A DNA stretch of 64,000 nt from Arthrobacter citreus. Its GTDB lineage: Bacteria; Actinomycetota; Actinomycetes; Actinomycetales; Micrococcaceae. Of this stretch, positions 41,919 to 51,052 are shown piece after piece. Position 1 is the stretch's first letter, and every line of letters begins with the position of its first letter. The notes under the pieces were generated by a model that did not search any database, was not told where the DNA came from, and saw only the letters and a program-made list of their open reading frames with translations. The stretch is taken from the NCBI RefSeq assembly GCF_009192745.1, contig NZ_VTFV01000002.1, forward strand, positions 496,001-560,000, in the 5' to 3' direction. The translations under genes and the position numbers were made by a program.

Positions 41919-42905
41919 ATGAGCAACGTCGAGACTGCCCCGCTGGAAGTCGAGTGCGCCAGTACCCCAGCCGCCGACGTCGAAATACACACACCACGCG
42001 ATGTGCCGCTGGGCGGGCCCCGGGCCATGCCGGTGCGGCGCACCCTTCCCCAGCGCGGCCGCAGCCTGATCGGAGCCTGGTGCTTCGTGGACCATTACGG
42101 GCCCGACGCCGTTGCCCGCACCGGAGGAATGGTGGTGCCTCCCCATCCGCACACCGGGCTCCAGACGGTCAGCTGGCTCTTCACCGGCGAAATCGAGCAC
42201 CGTGACAGCACCGGTGCCCACGCGATGGTCCGTCCGGGTGAGCTCAACCTGATGACCGCCGGCCGCGGCATCGCCCACTCCGAGGTTTCCACGCCGCAGG
42301 CCAGCATCCTGCACGGCGTCCAGCTCTGGCTCGCCCTGCCGGAGGCATCCCGTCACACTGACCCGCGCTTTGAGCACTATGCCCCGGAGCCGGTCCGCGG
42401 GCAGGGCTGGGAGGCACGGATTTTCCTGGGGGCGCTGGCCGGGTCAGTCTCCCCGGTCCGCACCCATTCGCCGATCGTCGGTGCGGAGCTGCTTCTTGAG
42501 CCCGGGACCGTACTGGAGCTCGAAGCCGACCCCCGGTTTGCGTACGGACTCCTCGCGGACACCGGGGCAGTGCACTTCCAGGGTGCCGCCGTCGCCCCCG
42601 CGGAACTGGCCTACCTGCCGCCCGGCAACAACACACTGAGGATCAGCGCACCGTCCGGTGCGCCGGTTCGAGCCGTGCTCATCGGCGGGGAACCGCTGGG
42701 TGAAACGATCGTCATGTGGTGGAACTTCATCGGCCGCAGCCACGAGGAGATCGTCCAGTACCGCCGCGACTGGCAGCAGCACATCGGTGCGGAAACCCAT
42801 CCCGGCGCAGATCACGCAGTCCGCTTTACTGCGGTCCCGGATGATCCGCTTCCGCCCCTGCCGGCGCCGGTCCTGCCCAACGCCCGGCTGCGTCCGCGCG
42901 GCTGA
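41919..42905 (+). CDS. pirin family protein
   Basis: A 328-residue double-cupin protein. The N-terminal cupin has the pirin metal motif PHPHTGLQTVSWLFTGEIEHRDS with two His, and a third ligand in GRGIAHSEVS plus a Glu/Gln in LHGVQLWLALP. The C-terminal cupin (about 180-290) is degenerate. Bacterial pirins can act as quercetin dioxygenases or bind metabolic enzymes. GGGAGAGG precedes the ATG. It starts a run of three closely spaced genes with the GNAT and AhpD-like genes. Confidence 0.9.
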   Translation: MSNVETAPLEVECASTPAADVEIHTPRDVPLGGPRAMPVRRTLPQRGRSLIGAWCFVDHYGPDAVARTGGMVVPPHPHTGLQTVSWLFTGEIEHRDSTGAHAMVRPGELNLMTAGRGIAHSEVSTPQASILHGVQLWLALPEASRHTDPRFEHYAPEPVRGQGWEARIFLGALAGSVSPVRTHSPIVGAELLLEPGTVLELEADPRFAYGLLADTGAVHFQGAAVAPAELAYLPPGNNTLRISAPSGAPVRAVLIGGEPLGETIVMWWNFIGRSHEEIVQYRRDWQQHIGAETHPGADHAVRFTAVPDDPLPPLPAPVLPNARLRPRG

Positions 42906-42922
42906 CAAAGAAAGGCAACTCA

Positions 42923-43243
42923 ATGAAGATGCAGCACAACCCCGCGAAGCACCGCTACGAGGCGATCGACGACGGCGACGGCACGGTTGCCGGCTTTGCC
43001 GCCTACCGGGACCGGCCGGGAAGCCGGGCATTCACCCACACCGAGGTCTCCGACGCGTACGCGGGGCAGGGCGTGGCCTCGGAACTCGCCCGCTTCGCCG
43101 TCGAGGACGTGCGCGACTCCGGACTGCGGCTGGTCCCGTACTGCCACTACATCGCCCGCTGGCTCACGAAGCATCCTGAATACACCGGCTTCGTGGACTG
43201 GCCGAAGACCACTGAAAACAGCAGCGAGGAGCCGGCACGTTGA
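42923..43243 (+). CDS. small GNAT-like N-acetyltransferase (YjdJ type)
   Basis: A 106-residue minimal acetyltransferase. HTEVSDAYAGQGVASELARFAVEDVR is the acetyl-CoA loop (G-Q-G-V-A), and LVPYCHYIARWLTKHPEY the C-terminal core; CxYxxxWLxxHPEY is the hallmark of the YjdJ group. These proteins often contact small stress adaptations, with unknown acceptor. GAAAGG precedes the ATG. Its TGA overlaps the TTG start of the AhpD-like gene. Confidence 0.88.
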   Translation: MKMQHNPAKHRYEAIDDGDGTVAGFAAYRDRPGSRAFTHTEVSDAYAGQGVASELARFAVEDVRDSGLRLVPYCHYIARWLTKHPEYTGFVDWPKTTENSSEEPAR

Positions 43244-43695
43244 GTGAGAAGGTCTTTATCGACAAGCAGCACCGTCCGGTCTACCAGGCGCTGGCTGCCA
43301 CCGCCGCGTCCATTAGGAGCGCGGCCGAAGAGGCCGGCCTGGGCCGCATTGTGATGGAACTGGTCAACGTGCGTGTTTCGCAGCTTAACGGCTGCGCCTT
43401 CTGCCTGGATTTGCATACCCGCCAGGCCCGGGAAGCCGGGGAGAGCGAACAGCGGCTCGCGGTCCTGCCTGCGTGGCGGGACACAGCCCTTTTCGATGAC
43501 ACGGAACGGACGGCCCTGGGCCTGGCCGAGGCCCTGACCCACTTGCCGCCGGGGGAAAACCGCGAAGCGATCTTTGCCAAGTACCGCGCGCAGCTAAGCC
43601 CGGAACAGTTCTCCGTGCTCAGCTGGGCGGTGGTGGCCATGAACGCCTTCAACCGCGTCTCGATCATCAGCGGTCACCCCGTCCGCCCGCGCTAG
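43240..43695 (+). CDS. carboxymuconolactone decarboxylase family (AhpD-like) protein
   Basis: A 151-residue helical protein. QLNGCAFCLDLHTRQAREAGE contains the redox CxxC pair Cys52-Cys55 and His59 of AhpD-like alkylhydroperoxidase proteins. Related proteins carry thiol-dependent peroxidase activity. The TTG start at 43240 overlaps the preceding stop (TTGA) and has GAGGAG nine bases upstream; no ATG gives the full domain. Probably an oxidative-stress trio with the pirin and GNAT genes. Confidence 0.88.
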   Translation: MSEKVFIDKQHRPVYQALAATAASIRSAAEEAGLGRIVMELVNVRVSQLNGCAFCLDLHTRQAREAGESEQRLAVLPAWRDTALFDDTERTALGLAEALTHLPPGENREAIFAKYRAQLSPEQFSVLSWAVVAMNAFNRVSIISGHPVRPR

Positions 43696-43703
43696 CGGGC
43701 CAA

Positions 43704-43749
43704 AAAGCCCGGGTCCCAATCCGCCAGCCGGCCGGAGGGCCCGGGCTTT
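43704..43749. terminator. terminator between convergent genes
   Basis: AAAGCCCGGG (43704-43713) pairs with CCCGGGCTTT (43740-43749). It lies nine bases past the AhpD-like gene and nine bases before the stop of the convergent aldehyde dehydrogenase. Confidence 0.8.
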
Positions 43750-43757
43750 CTGCATCC

Positions 43758-45215
43758 CTAGAACGGGTACGGAGCGATCTTCGGACGCACAGTGAGCCAC
43801 TGAATTTCGGTAAAGGCATCGATGTTCGCCGCAGCACCGCCGAAACGTGAACCTGTCCCTGAGGCACCCATCCCGCCAAACGGTGAATTCGCCTCATCGG
43901 AGACCGTCTGTTCGTTAATGTGGACCTTGCCGGAAACCACCCGGTCAGCCACTTCCATGGCCAGTCCCACGTCGCCCAGGATCCCTACGGACAGTGCGTA
44001 CTCCGAGGCGTTGGTCAGGGCGATGGCTTCCTCGATGGTGGAGAAGGACAGCACCGGAGCCACCGGCCCGAAGATCTCCCGGGTCCAGGCCGGGTTTTCC
44101 GGGGTTAGGCCGGTCAGGACGGTGGGGGAATAGAACAGGCCTTCATAGGTGCCGCCCGCGGCGATCTGGGCTCCGGCGTCCTTCGCTTCCCGCACCAGCC
44201 GGTCAATGTTGTCCCGCTGCCGTTCGTCGATGATCGGTCCGAGGGCCACCTGTCCGCTGGCCGGGTCGCCCACCGGCAGGTTCCTGGCCTTGTCCGCGAG
44301 CCGTGATGTGTAGTCCTCAGCCAGGGATTCGTGGACAAGGTGACGCCCGGTGGTCATGCAGATCTGCCCTTGGTGCAGGAAGGAGCCAAAAGCACCGGCC
44401 GACGCCGCAAGGTCAAGGTCCGCCCCCGGGAGCACGATCAGTGCGTTGTTTCCGCCCAGTTCGAGGTGTGCCCGCTTGAGCAGGCGGCCGGCTGCTTCGC
44501 CCACCTTGCGGCCTGCCGCCGTCGAGCCCGTAAAGGAGATGACCCGGACTTCCGGTGCTTCCACCAGTGCCTGGCCGACGTCCGTCCCGCCGGGCAGCAG
44601 CTGCAGCAGGCCAGCGGGAAGTCCGGCCTCTTCAAACACCCGCATGATGACGACGCCGCCGGACACAGTGGTGCGCGGGTCCGGCTTCAGCAGCACGGCA
44701 TTGCCCAGTGCCAGAGCCGGGGCCACGGAGCGGATCGAGAGGATCAGCGGGAAGTTGAACGGGGAAATGACCGAGACGACGCCGGCCGGCCGGCGCCGCG
44801 CGAAGGACCAGCGGTCCTCGTTGCTGGTGAGGACGTCTCCGGCCGGGTGCGCCGGAAGGGCAGCGGCGTCGAAGCATTCGTTGGCGGCCACGTGGGTCTC
44901 GAGCCCGGCCTTGGCACCGATGCCGCCGGTTTCCCGCACAATCCAGCCCTGGATCTCCTCGGCATGTTCTTCGAACAGCTGGCCGGCACGGCGCAGCACG
45001 GCGGCGCGGACTTCCGGCTTGGTCCGCGCCCACTCCTGCTGGGCGGCAGCGGCGCGGGTGGCGGCGGCCAGTGCATCATCGCGGGTGGCCGCTCCAACGG
45101 TTCCCAGGCTGGAGCCGGTGGCCGGTTCGATGACCTCAATGGTGCCGCCGGAGCCGGCGGTCCAGGTGCCTGTGTGGATCTTGCCGTGCCAATCGGAGGT
45201 GGTGAGGAGGGACAT
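43758..45215 (-). CDS. aldehyde dehydrogenase (benzaldehyde/vanillin-type)
   Basis: A 485-residue NAD(P)-dependent aldehyde dehydrogenase. The cofactor motif is SFTGSTAAGRKVGEAA, the general base Glu is in HLELGGNNALIV and the catalytic Cys in HQGQICMTTGR. FGPVAPVLSF and NSPFGGMGASGTGSRFGG complete the C-terminus. The GGNNALIV variant and overall form are closest to benzaldehyde or aromatic aldehyde dehydrogenases as I remember them. The ATG at 45215 has TAGGAG upstream. It is divergent from the pyruvate-oxidase-like gene. Confidence 0.9.
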   Translation of the reverse strand: MSLLTTSDWHGKIHTGTWTAGSGGTIEVIEPATGSSLGTVGAATRDDALAAATRAAAAQQEWARTKPEVRAAVLRRAGQLFEEHAEEIQGWIVRETGGIGAKAGLETHVAANECFDAAALPAHPAGDVLTSNEDRWSFARRRPAGVVSVISPFNFPLILSIRSVAPALALGNAVLLKPDPRTTVSGGVVIMRVFEEAGLPAGLLQLLPGGTDVGQALVEAPEVRVISFTGSTAAGRKVGEAAGRLLKRAHLELGGNNALIVLPGADLDLAASAGAFGSFLHQGQICMTTGRHLVHESLAEDYTSRLADKARNLPVGDPASGQVALGPIIDERQRDNIDRLVREAKDAGAQIAAGGTYEGLFYSPTVLTGLTPENPAWTREIFGPVAPVLSFSTIEEAIALTNASEYALSVGILGDVGLAMEVADRVVSGKVHINEQTVSDEANSPFGGMGASGTGSRFGGAAANIDAFTEIQWLTVRPKIAPYPF

Positions 45216-45290
45216 GACTGCTCCTAGGTATGGGTGGTGGCCTGATGCTGGCAGGGACTGATGGGAAGTGGCCCCTAGGGTACGCCACAA

Positions 45291-45304
45291 GTGATATATG
45301 TCAC
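45291..45304. promoter_or_regulatory. GTGAnATATnTCAC palindrome in divergent region
   Basis: GTGATATATGTCAC is a 14-bp near-perfect palindrome, followed after a few bases by the related CCATATGACG. It lies midway between the divergent aldehyde dehydrogenase and pyruvate-oxidase-like genes and could be an operator for both. Confidence 0.4.
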
Positions 45305-45420
45305 GCCATATGACGCCCGTCTGGGGCAAGGGCGGTTGCCCGCCCCTGCTTGGCTCCGGCGGGCGGCCCATGGAATAGTGGCAGCCAAGCCCGTAAGCAA
45401 GCTGACTAATGGAGGTTTCC

Positions 45421-47211
45421 ATGGCAGAACGGCTCGTTGCAGATGTGATTGTTGAACGTCTCCAGGCCTGGGGTGTTGAGCGGATCTTCGGCTACAGCGG
45501 CGACGGAATCAACACGGTCCTCGGTGCCCTGCGCCGCTCCGGCTCCCCTGAGTTTGTCCAGGCCAGGCATGAGGAAAACGCTGCTTTCATGGCCGTGGGC
45601 CACGCTAAGTACACTGGCCGGCCCGGCGTGATGCTCTCTACCCAGGGGCCGGGAGCGGTCCATCTGCTCAACGGCCTGTATGACGCGAAGATGGACAGCG
45701 TTCCGGTGGTGGCGATCATCGGCCAGCAGTCCCGCAGCGTCCTTGGCTCGGCCTACATGCAGGAAATCGACCTGCTTAACCTCACCCGCGACGTCGCCTC
45801 CTCCTTCCGCCAGCAGGTCAACAGCCCGGAGCAGCTTCCCCTGGTGCTGGACCGCGCGTTCAAGGCAGCGCTCGCGGACCGTGCCCCCGCCGTCGTGATC
45901 ATTCCGCACGACGTCCAGCAGGCGCCTGCTCCGGACCTGGACCACGAACACGGGATCGTCACCAGCGCACCGGTGTGGAGTCCGCCGAACCTGGTGCCGG
46001 CAGCCGGAGATCTTGAGGCCGCAGCGGCGGTAATCAACGACGGCGAGCGGGTGGCCTTCCTCGTTGGGCAGGGCGCACGCGGCGCCTGGCCGCAGGTCAG
46101 GGCACTCGCGGAGAAGACCGGCGCCGGAATCACGACGTCGCTGATGGGCAAGCCGTACGTGGATGAGTCCCATCCGCTGGCGGCCGGCGTGATGGGGCAT
46201 CTGGGTACCAGCGCCAGCGGCTTTGTCCTGGGGGAGTGCGACACGCTGGTAATAGTTGGCTCCAACGACCCCTGGACCGAGTTCTATCCGCCGCCCGGCG
46301 CGGCGAGGGCCGTGCAGATCGATGTGGATGCTGCGGCAATCGGCAACCGGTACCCGGTGGAAGCGGCCGTCACCGGCGACGCCGCAGCCGCCCTGGACGC
46401 CCTGCTGCCGCTGGTCACCGAACGCAGCGATTCACCGTGGCGTACCGCGGTCGAATCCGCCGTCCAGGACTGGGACCGGCTGGCCGCCGAACGCGCCGCA
46501 ACTGCCGCCAACCCGGTGAACCCGGAGCTGGCGGTGCGGGAGCTGAACAGCAGGCTGCCGCACAACGCGCAGGTGGCAGTCGACGTCGGAAGCAGCGTGT
46601 ACTGGTACGCCCGTCAACTGCGCCTGCCCGCGGGCGTGCCCGCGCACCTCTCCAGCACGCTGGCGAGCATGGGCTGCTCGATCCCCTATGGACTTGCGGC
46701 CAAGCTGGCAGCCCCGGAGCGGCCGGTGGTGGCGCTTTCCGGCGACGGAGCCATGCAGATGGCCGGGCTGTCCGAGCTCATCACCGTCAGCAGGCTCTGG
46801 CCCCGCTGGGCGGATCCGCGGTTTGTGCTCATGGTCCTGAATAACCGCGAGCTGGCAGAGGTGACGTGGGAGCAGCGCGAGATGGAGGGTGATCCGCGGT
46901 TCGAGCAGAGCCAGGCGCTTCCGGATTTCTCCTACGCCCGTTACGCGGAGCTGCTGGGGCTGCAGGGCATCAGGGTGGAGGATCCTGCGCAGATCGGTCC
47001 GGCCTGGGATGCGGCCCTGGACGCGGACCGGCCGGTGCTGATTGAAGTCCTCTCCGATCCGGACGTACCGCTGCTGCCGCCGTTCCCGGCCGGACGCAGT
47101 AAAGGCAAGGAGATGATGGACGCCCTGGAGAAGGAAGGGCCGGATACCGCCCATGCCCGCGAACTGCTTCAGGAGTACCTGCGGCAGGAAGAGGACCTTG
47201 CCGGTTCCTAG
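45421..47211 (+). CDS. thiamine-diphosphate enzyme, pyruvate oxidase/dehydrogenase (quinone)-like
   Basis: A 596-residue three-domain TPP enzyme. The N-terminal Pyr domain has the catalytic Glu in EFVQARHEENAAFMAVG, the central domain binds FAD or is structural, and the PP domain has the metal motif LSGDGAMQMAGLSELITV ending with VLNNRELAEV. It is close to PoxB or acetolactate-synthase-like oxidases; pyruvate is the probable substrate. The GGAGG seven bases before the ATG at 45421 decides the start; an ATG at 45409 overlaps that site. Divergent from the aldehyde dehydrogenase. Confidence 0.88.
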   Translation: MAERLVADVIVERLQAWGVERIFGYSGDGINTVLGALRRSGSPEFVQARHEENAAFMAVGHAKYTGRPGVMLSTQGPGAVHLLNGLYDAKMDSVPVVAIIGQQSRSVLGSAYMQEIDLLNLTRDVASSFRQQVNSPEQLPLVLDRAFKAALADRAPAVVIIPHDVQQAPAPDLDHEHGIVTSAPVWSPPNLVPAAGDLEAAAAVINDGERVAFLVGQGARGAWPQVRALAEKTGAGITTSLMGKPYVDESHPLAAGVMGHLGTSASGFVLGECDTLVIVGSNDPWTEFYPPPGAARAVQIDVDAAAIGNRYPVEAAVTGDAAAALDALLPLVTERSDSPWRTAVESAVQDWDRLAAERAATAANPVNPELAVRELNSRLPHNAQVAVDVGSSVYWYARQLRLPAGVPAHLSSTLASMGCSIPYGLAAKLAAPERPVVALSGDGAMQMAGLSELITVSRLWPRWADPRFVLMVLNNRELAEVTWEQREMEGDPRFEQSQALPDFSYARYAELLGLQGIRVEDPAQIGPAWDAALDADRPVLIEVLSDPDVPLLPPFPAGRSKGKEMMDALEKEGPDTAHARELLQEYLRQEEDLAGS

Positions 47212-47220
47212 CGCCCTCCC

Positions 47221-47276
47221 CGAGATAGCAGAAACTGCACGTACCAGCGTCCTAACGGGCAGTTTCTGCTATCTCG
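47221..47276. terminator. 18-bp perfect hairpin overlapping the pxpBC stop
   Basis: CGAGATAGCAGAAACTGC (47221-47238) pairs perfectly with GCAGTTTCTGCTATCTCG (47259-47276) around a 20-base loop. It begins nine bases past the pyruvate-oxidase-like stop and its right arm contains the stop codon of the convergent gene. Confidence 0.75.
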
Positions 47277-48864
47277 CGGCGGGGATAAACCGAACGGCCG
47301 AGCCGGGACGCAGCTGCGCTGCCGCGTCCAGGTCCGCTTCCACGACGACGCCGATCACCGGATACCCTCCGGTCACCGGAGCATCGGCCAGGAACAGGAT
47401 CGGAAGGCCCGACGGCGGCACCTGCACCGAACCCGGCAGCATCGCCTCACTGGCGAGCTCCCCGTCTTCCCGCCCCGTGAGGGCTTCTCCGTCGAATCGA
47501 ATACCCACCCGGTTGGACCTCTCGCCCACGGTCCAGATTCGGGATTCGAAGGCATTGGTTCCGTCCGTGCCAAACCAGTCCTGGCGGGGCCCGGGAATGT
47601 AGCGCAGCTCCGTGACGCCGCCGCCGGGCAGGGGAGGAGGCGTTTCCGGATGCCCGACGGCGGTGCCCGGGTCCCTGCCTACGTCAAGGATGTCTCCGTC
47701 CCGCAGCGGCCGCGGTCCGAGTCCGGCGAGGGTGTCGGTGGATCGGCTGCCCAGCACGGGTGCGGCCTCGATCCCGCCGCGGAACGCCAGGTAGGAGCGC
47801 AGGCCAGCCGCCGGAGCGCCGAGGGCCAGCTCGCTGCCGCTGCGCAGGACAAACGGTTCCTCCAGGGGTGCAGCTCGTTCCGTGCCGTCCGAGGTGCGGA
47901 TGGACACTGGTGTATCCGCGCCGGTAACCGCCAGCACCAGGTCCTTCCCGGCGCGCAGCCGGAGTCCGCCGAAGAGCACTTCCAGCCCGGCAGCGCCCGG
48001 GGGATTGCCGGTGAGGCGGTTGGCCCGGAGCAGCGCCGATCGGTCCGCGGCACCGGACCGGCCGACGCCTACGTGGCTGTGTCCGGGGCGCCCAAGGTCC
48101 TGCACGGTGGCCAGCGGGCCTGCTGCAAGGATTTCGGCGCCCGGCCGGGGAACCGGCCCGGCCTTCGGTGTTTCAGTACCGTCGCGGAGCGCCTCCTGCG
48201 TCCCCGGTTCGGAGACCAGCACCTGCTCCCGGACCGGAACAAAACGGACGCGCGTTCCCGGAGAGATCAGCGCCGGGAACTCCCGTTCAAGGTCCCAGAG
48301 CGCTGCGGAAGTGCGGCCGATCAGCTGCCAGCCGCCCGGTGAAACTCCCGGATAGGCCGCCGAATACTCGCCGGCCAGGGCCACTGCACCTGCAGGAACG
48401 GCCGTGCGGGGCTCCTCCCGGCGGGGAACCTCCAACTGCGGGCCGCCGCCCGTCAGGTAGGCGAACCCCGGAGCGAAACCGCAGAACGCCGCTGTCCACA
48501 GTGCCGCAGTATGGGCCTGAACCACTGCCTCAGCCGACCCGAGTCCGGTGAGCCGGGCGACGTCGTCCAGGTCCTCGCCGTCGTAAATCGTTGGAAGCTC
48601 AACCAGGGGAGCATCAGCGGCGGGTTCCGGGGAAGCACCCGGTTCAAGTTCCGCCGCGGGCCCGGCGGCCTGCCGCGCCTGCGCACCGGTGGCGAAACGG
48701 ACCAGCACCGTGCGGGCGGCGGGCACGGCCTCAACCTGGCCGGGCAGGGGAGCGGCGGAAAGGTACTGGTGCAGGGCAAAGGCCTGTGCGGTCCCCGCGG
48801 TTTCCAGCAGCAGGGCGCGCTCGCCGGCCGGGCGGACGGTCAGGGCAACCTGTGCGGAATGCAT
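47269..48864 (-). CDS. 5-oxoprolinase subunits B and C, fused
   Basis: A 531-residue fusion. The first 220 residues are PxpB/KipI-like (CT-C-D type), with PTIYDGEDLDDVARLTGL, AAFCGFAPGFAYL and GVSPGGWQLIGRT. The rest is PxpC/KipA-like (biotin-dependent carboxylase-like) with GPLATVQDLGRPGHSHVGVGRSGAADR and the LVLAVTGAD stretch. With PxpA it hydrolyses 5-oxoproline to glutamate using ATP. Separate genes are more usual; fusions are known. The ATG at 48864 lies one base beyond the pxpA stop, so the two are coupled. Confidence 0.9.
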   Translation of the reverse strand: MHSAQVALTVRPAGERALLLETAGTAQAFALHQYLSAAPLPGQVEAVPAARTVLVRFATGAQARQAAGPAAELEPGASPEPAADAPLVELPTIYDGEDLDDVARLTGLGSAEAVVQAHTAALWTAAFCGFAPGFAYLTGGGPQLEVPRREEPRTAVPAGAVALAGEYSAAYPGVSPGGWQLIGRTSAALWDLEREFPALISPGTRVRFVPVREQVLVSEPGTQEALRDGTETPKAGPVPRPGAEILAAGPLATVQDLGRPGHSHVGVGRSGAADRSALLRANRLTGNPPGAAGLEVLFGGLRLRAGKDLVLAVTGADTPVSIRTSDGTERAAPLEEPFVLRSGSELALGAPAAGLRSYLAFRGGIEAAPVLGSRSTDTLAGLGPRPLRDGDILDVGRDPGTAVGHPETPPPLPGGGVTELRYIPGPRQDWFGTDGTNAFESRIWTVGERSNRVGIRFDGEALTGREDGELASEAMLPGSVQVPPSGLPILFLADAPVTGGYPVIGVVVEADLDAAAQLRPGSAVRFIPAAR

Positions 48865-48865
48865 G

Positions 48866-49624
48866 CTAGGCGAAACTGGCAATTCTGACGCCGCCGGCTT
48901 CGAGGGCGCTGCGCACGGACTGTCCCATGGCCACTGCCCCCGGGGTGTCTCCGTGCACGCAGATGCTGTCCGCGGCCACATCGATGACGGTGCCGTCCAG
49001 GGCCTGGATCTTGCCGTCGATGGCCAGGCGCAGCACATGGTCCGTGATTTCCGCCAGGTCTGTCAGCACGGCGCCGGGCAAGCTGCGGGAGACCAGGCTG
49101 CCATCGGGGTTGTAGGCGCGGTCCGCGAAGGCTTCGGCGATGGTCCGGAGGCCGGACTGCGCCGCCAGCTGCTCCATGACTGAGCCGGGAAGCACCACCA
49201 GCGGCAGGTTCGGGTCCACGGCACAGAGCGCATCGACCACGGCCTGGGCCTGCACCGGATCCGCGGCAATCCGGTTGTACAGCGCCCCGTGCGGCTTGAC
49301 GTACCGGACTTCGGTTCCGGCCGCCCGGGCGAGGGACTGCAGCGCGCCGATCTGGTAGATCACTTCGCCGGTAAGTTCAGCAGGCTCTACGTCCAGTGCG
49401 CGGCGGCCGAAACCGGAAAGGTCCCGGTAACCGGGATGGGCCCCGACGGCGGTGCCGGCCTGGGCAGCGGCAAGGCAGGCTGCGTACATGGTGCTGGCGT
49501 CCCCCGCATGGAATCCGCAGGCCACGTTGGCGCTGGAGACGGCACCGATCATGGCGGCGTCATCCCCCAGGGACCACCGGCCAAAGGACTCACCGACGTC
49601 GGCATTGAGGTCGATCGTGGCCAT
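48866..49624 (-). CDS. pxpA: 5-oxoprolinase subunit A
   Basis: A 252-residue LamB/YcsF family protein. [18 protein letters not shown] is the conserved N-terminus, followed by [31 protein letters not shown] and [10 protein letters not shown]. These Asp/His sites bind the substrate and a metal in this TIM-like fold. GAAGGA precedes the ATG; the longer open frame upstream has no family match. It is the first gene of a two-gene operon with pxpBC. Confidence 0.93.
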   Translation of the reverse strand: MATIDLNADVGESFGRWSLGDDAAMIGAVSSANVACGFHAGDASTMYAACLAAAQAGTAVGAHPGYRDLSGFGRRALDVEPAELTGEVIYQIGALQSLARAAGTEVRYVKPHGALYNRIAADPVQAQAVVDALCAVDPNLPLVVLPGSVMEQLAAQSGLRTIAEAFADRAYNPDGSLVSRSLPGAVLTDLAEITDHVLRLAIDGKIQALDGTVIDVAADSICVHGDTPGAVAMGQSVRSALEAGGVRIASFA

Positions 49625-49765
49625 GCGGGGAATCCTTCCTGGGCGTGTGCTTCGCTCCAGCTTCGCGGTTTCCGCAGCCAACTTCAACACGTGTCCCGGG
49701 CGGCCCCCGGGCGCCGGTCCGGCGGGGCCCCGCGCTAGCGGACCCCCGCCGGCCTGCAGCATCCC

Positions 49766-51052
49766 CTAGGGCCGGACAGGTGCGCCCAGCTCAGCGGGCT
49801 CTTCATCCGTGAGGTAGGCCGATTCCGAATGCGCGGCAAGGTCTATGCCCTTGACCTCGTGTTCTTCCGGGACCCGCAGGCCCATCACCAGGTCCAGGAC
49901 CTTGGCGATCGCCCACGTGAGCACGAACGAGTAGGCCAGCACTGCAATCGTGGCAACGGTCTGTACTCCCAGCAGGGACCAGCCGCCCCCGTAGAACACT
50001 CCGCTGACACCGTTCGGTGCCGCTGCGGTCGCGAAGAACCCGATCAGCAGGGTGCCGATCACGCCGCCCACGAGGTGCACGCCCACGACGTCGAGCGAAT
50101 CGTCATAGCCCAGGCGGAACTTGAGTTCGATGGCCAGCGAGCAAACCAAACCGGCGATCGCGCCGATTGCCACGGCCCCCAGCGGGCTGACTGCACCGCA
50201 GGCGGGTGTGATGGCCACCAGGCCGGAAATAAGGCCGGAGGCAGCGCCCAAGGTGGAGGAACGGCCCAGCCGCAGCCGTTCCATCAGCGCCCAACCCAGC
50301 AGGCCGGCAGCGGCGGCAACAGCGGTGTTGAGGAAAACGACGGCGGCGGTATGCCCGGCGCTCAGCGCGGATCCGGCGTTGAACCCATACCACCCCACCC
50401 AGAGCAGGCTCGCGCCCAGGATGACCAGCGGACGGTTGTGCGGCTGGGTGATGACGTGCGGCCAGCCGCGGCTGCGGCCCAGGACGAGCGCCAGCGCCAG
50501 GGCGGCCACTCCGGCGTTCATGTGGACTGCAGTGCCGCCGGCAAAGTCGATCGCGCCAAGGCTGTTGGCAATCCAGCCGCCGGTGACGCTGCCGTCCTCG
50601 CTGCTGAACGCGAACACCCAGTGCGCCACGGGGAAGTAGACCAGCGATGCCCAGAGTCCCGCGAAGACCATCCAGGCGCCGAACTTCATCCGTCCCGCGG
50701 CAGCTCCGGCGACCAGCGCCGTCGTGACGCAGGCAAACATCAGCTGGAAGGCGGCGAAGAGGGCAACAGGCAGCACTGCGGCCGGGTCATCGGTCAGCAG
50801 GCTGTCCAGGCCAAAGAACTCCAGCGGGTTGCCGAGTATGCCCAGCGGCGTCAGGGAGTTGCCGAAGGCCGCGGAATAGCCGAACAGCACCCACAGCACG
50901 GCCACGAGGCTGGCGCTGCCAAAACACATCATCATCATGTTGAGGATCCGGCGGGATCCAACCATGCCGCCGTAGAAGAAGGCGATGCCTGGAATCATCA
51001 GGCAGACCAGTGCCGAGCTGGCCAGCAGCCAGGCAGTATTTCCTGAATCCAT
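49766..51052 (-). CDS. amt: ammonium transporter
   Basis: A 428-residue Amt/MEP/Rh channel with 11 helices. The pore histidines are in FPVAHWVFAF and FAGGTAVHMNAGVAAL, and FFYGGMV lies near the N-terminus. The cytoplasmic C-terminus ends in a short variable tail; no GlnK gene follows. It conducts ammonium or ammonia across the membrane. The ATG at 51052 has TTGGAG seven bases upstream; a TTG four codons earlier is less likely. The 201-bp upstream region contains GTTAACACAG-like sequence that might be a nitrogen-control site, but I cannot fix it. Confidence 0.92.
   Translation of the reverse strand: MDSGNTAWLLASSALVCLMIPGIAFFYGGMVGSRRILNMMMMCFGSASLVAVLWVLFGYSAAFGNSLTPLGILGNPLEFFGLDSLLTDDPAAVLPVALFAAFQLMFACVTTALVAGAAAGRMKFGAWMVFAGLWASLVYFPVAHWVFAFSSEDGSVTGGWIANSLGAIDFAGGTAVHMNAGVAALALALVLGRSRGWPHVITQPHNRPLVILGASLLWVGWYGFNAGSALSAGHTAAVVFLNTAVAAAAGLLGWALMERLRLGRSSTLGAASGLISGLVAITPACGAVSPLGAVAIGAIAGLVCSLAIELKFRLGYDDSLDVVGVHLVGGVIGTLLIGFFATAAAPNGVSGVFYGGGWSLLGVQTVATIAVLAYSFVLTWAIAKVLDLVMGLRVPEEHEVKGIDLAAHSESAYLTDEEPAELGAPVRP

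Noticed and set aside
49829-51046. Long antisense frame opposite the ammonium transporter
   Set aside because: Same artefact: the reverse of a membrane protein reads as hydrophilic low-complexity sequence.
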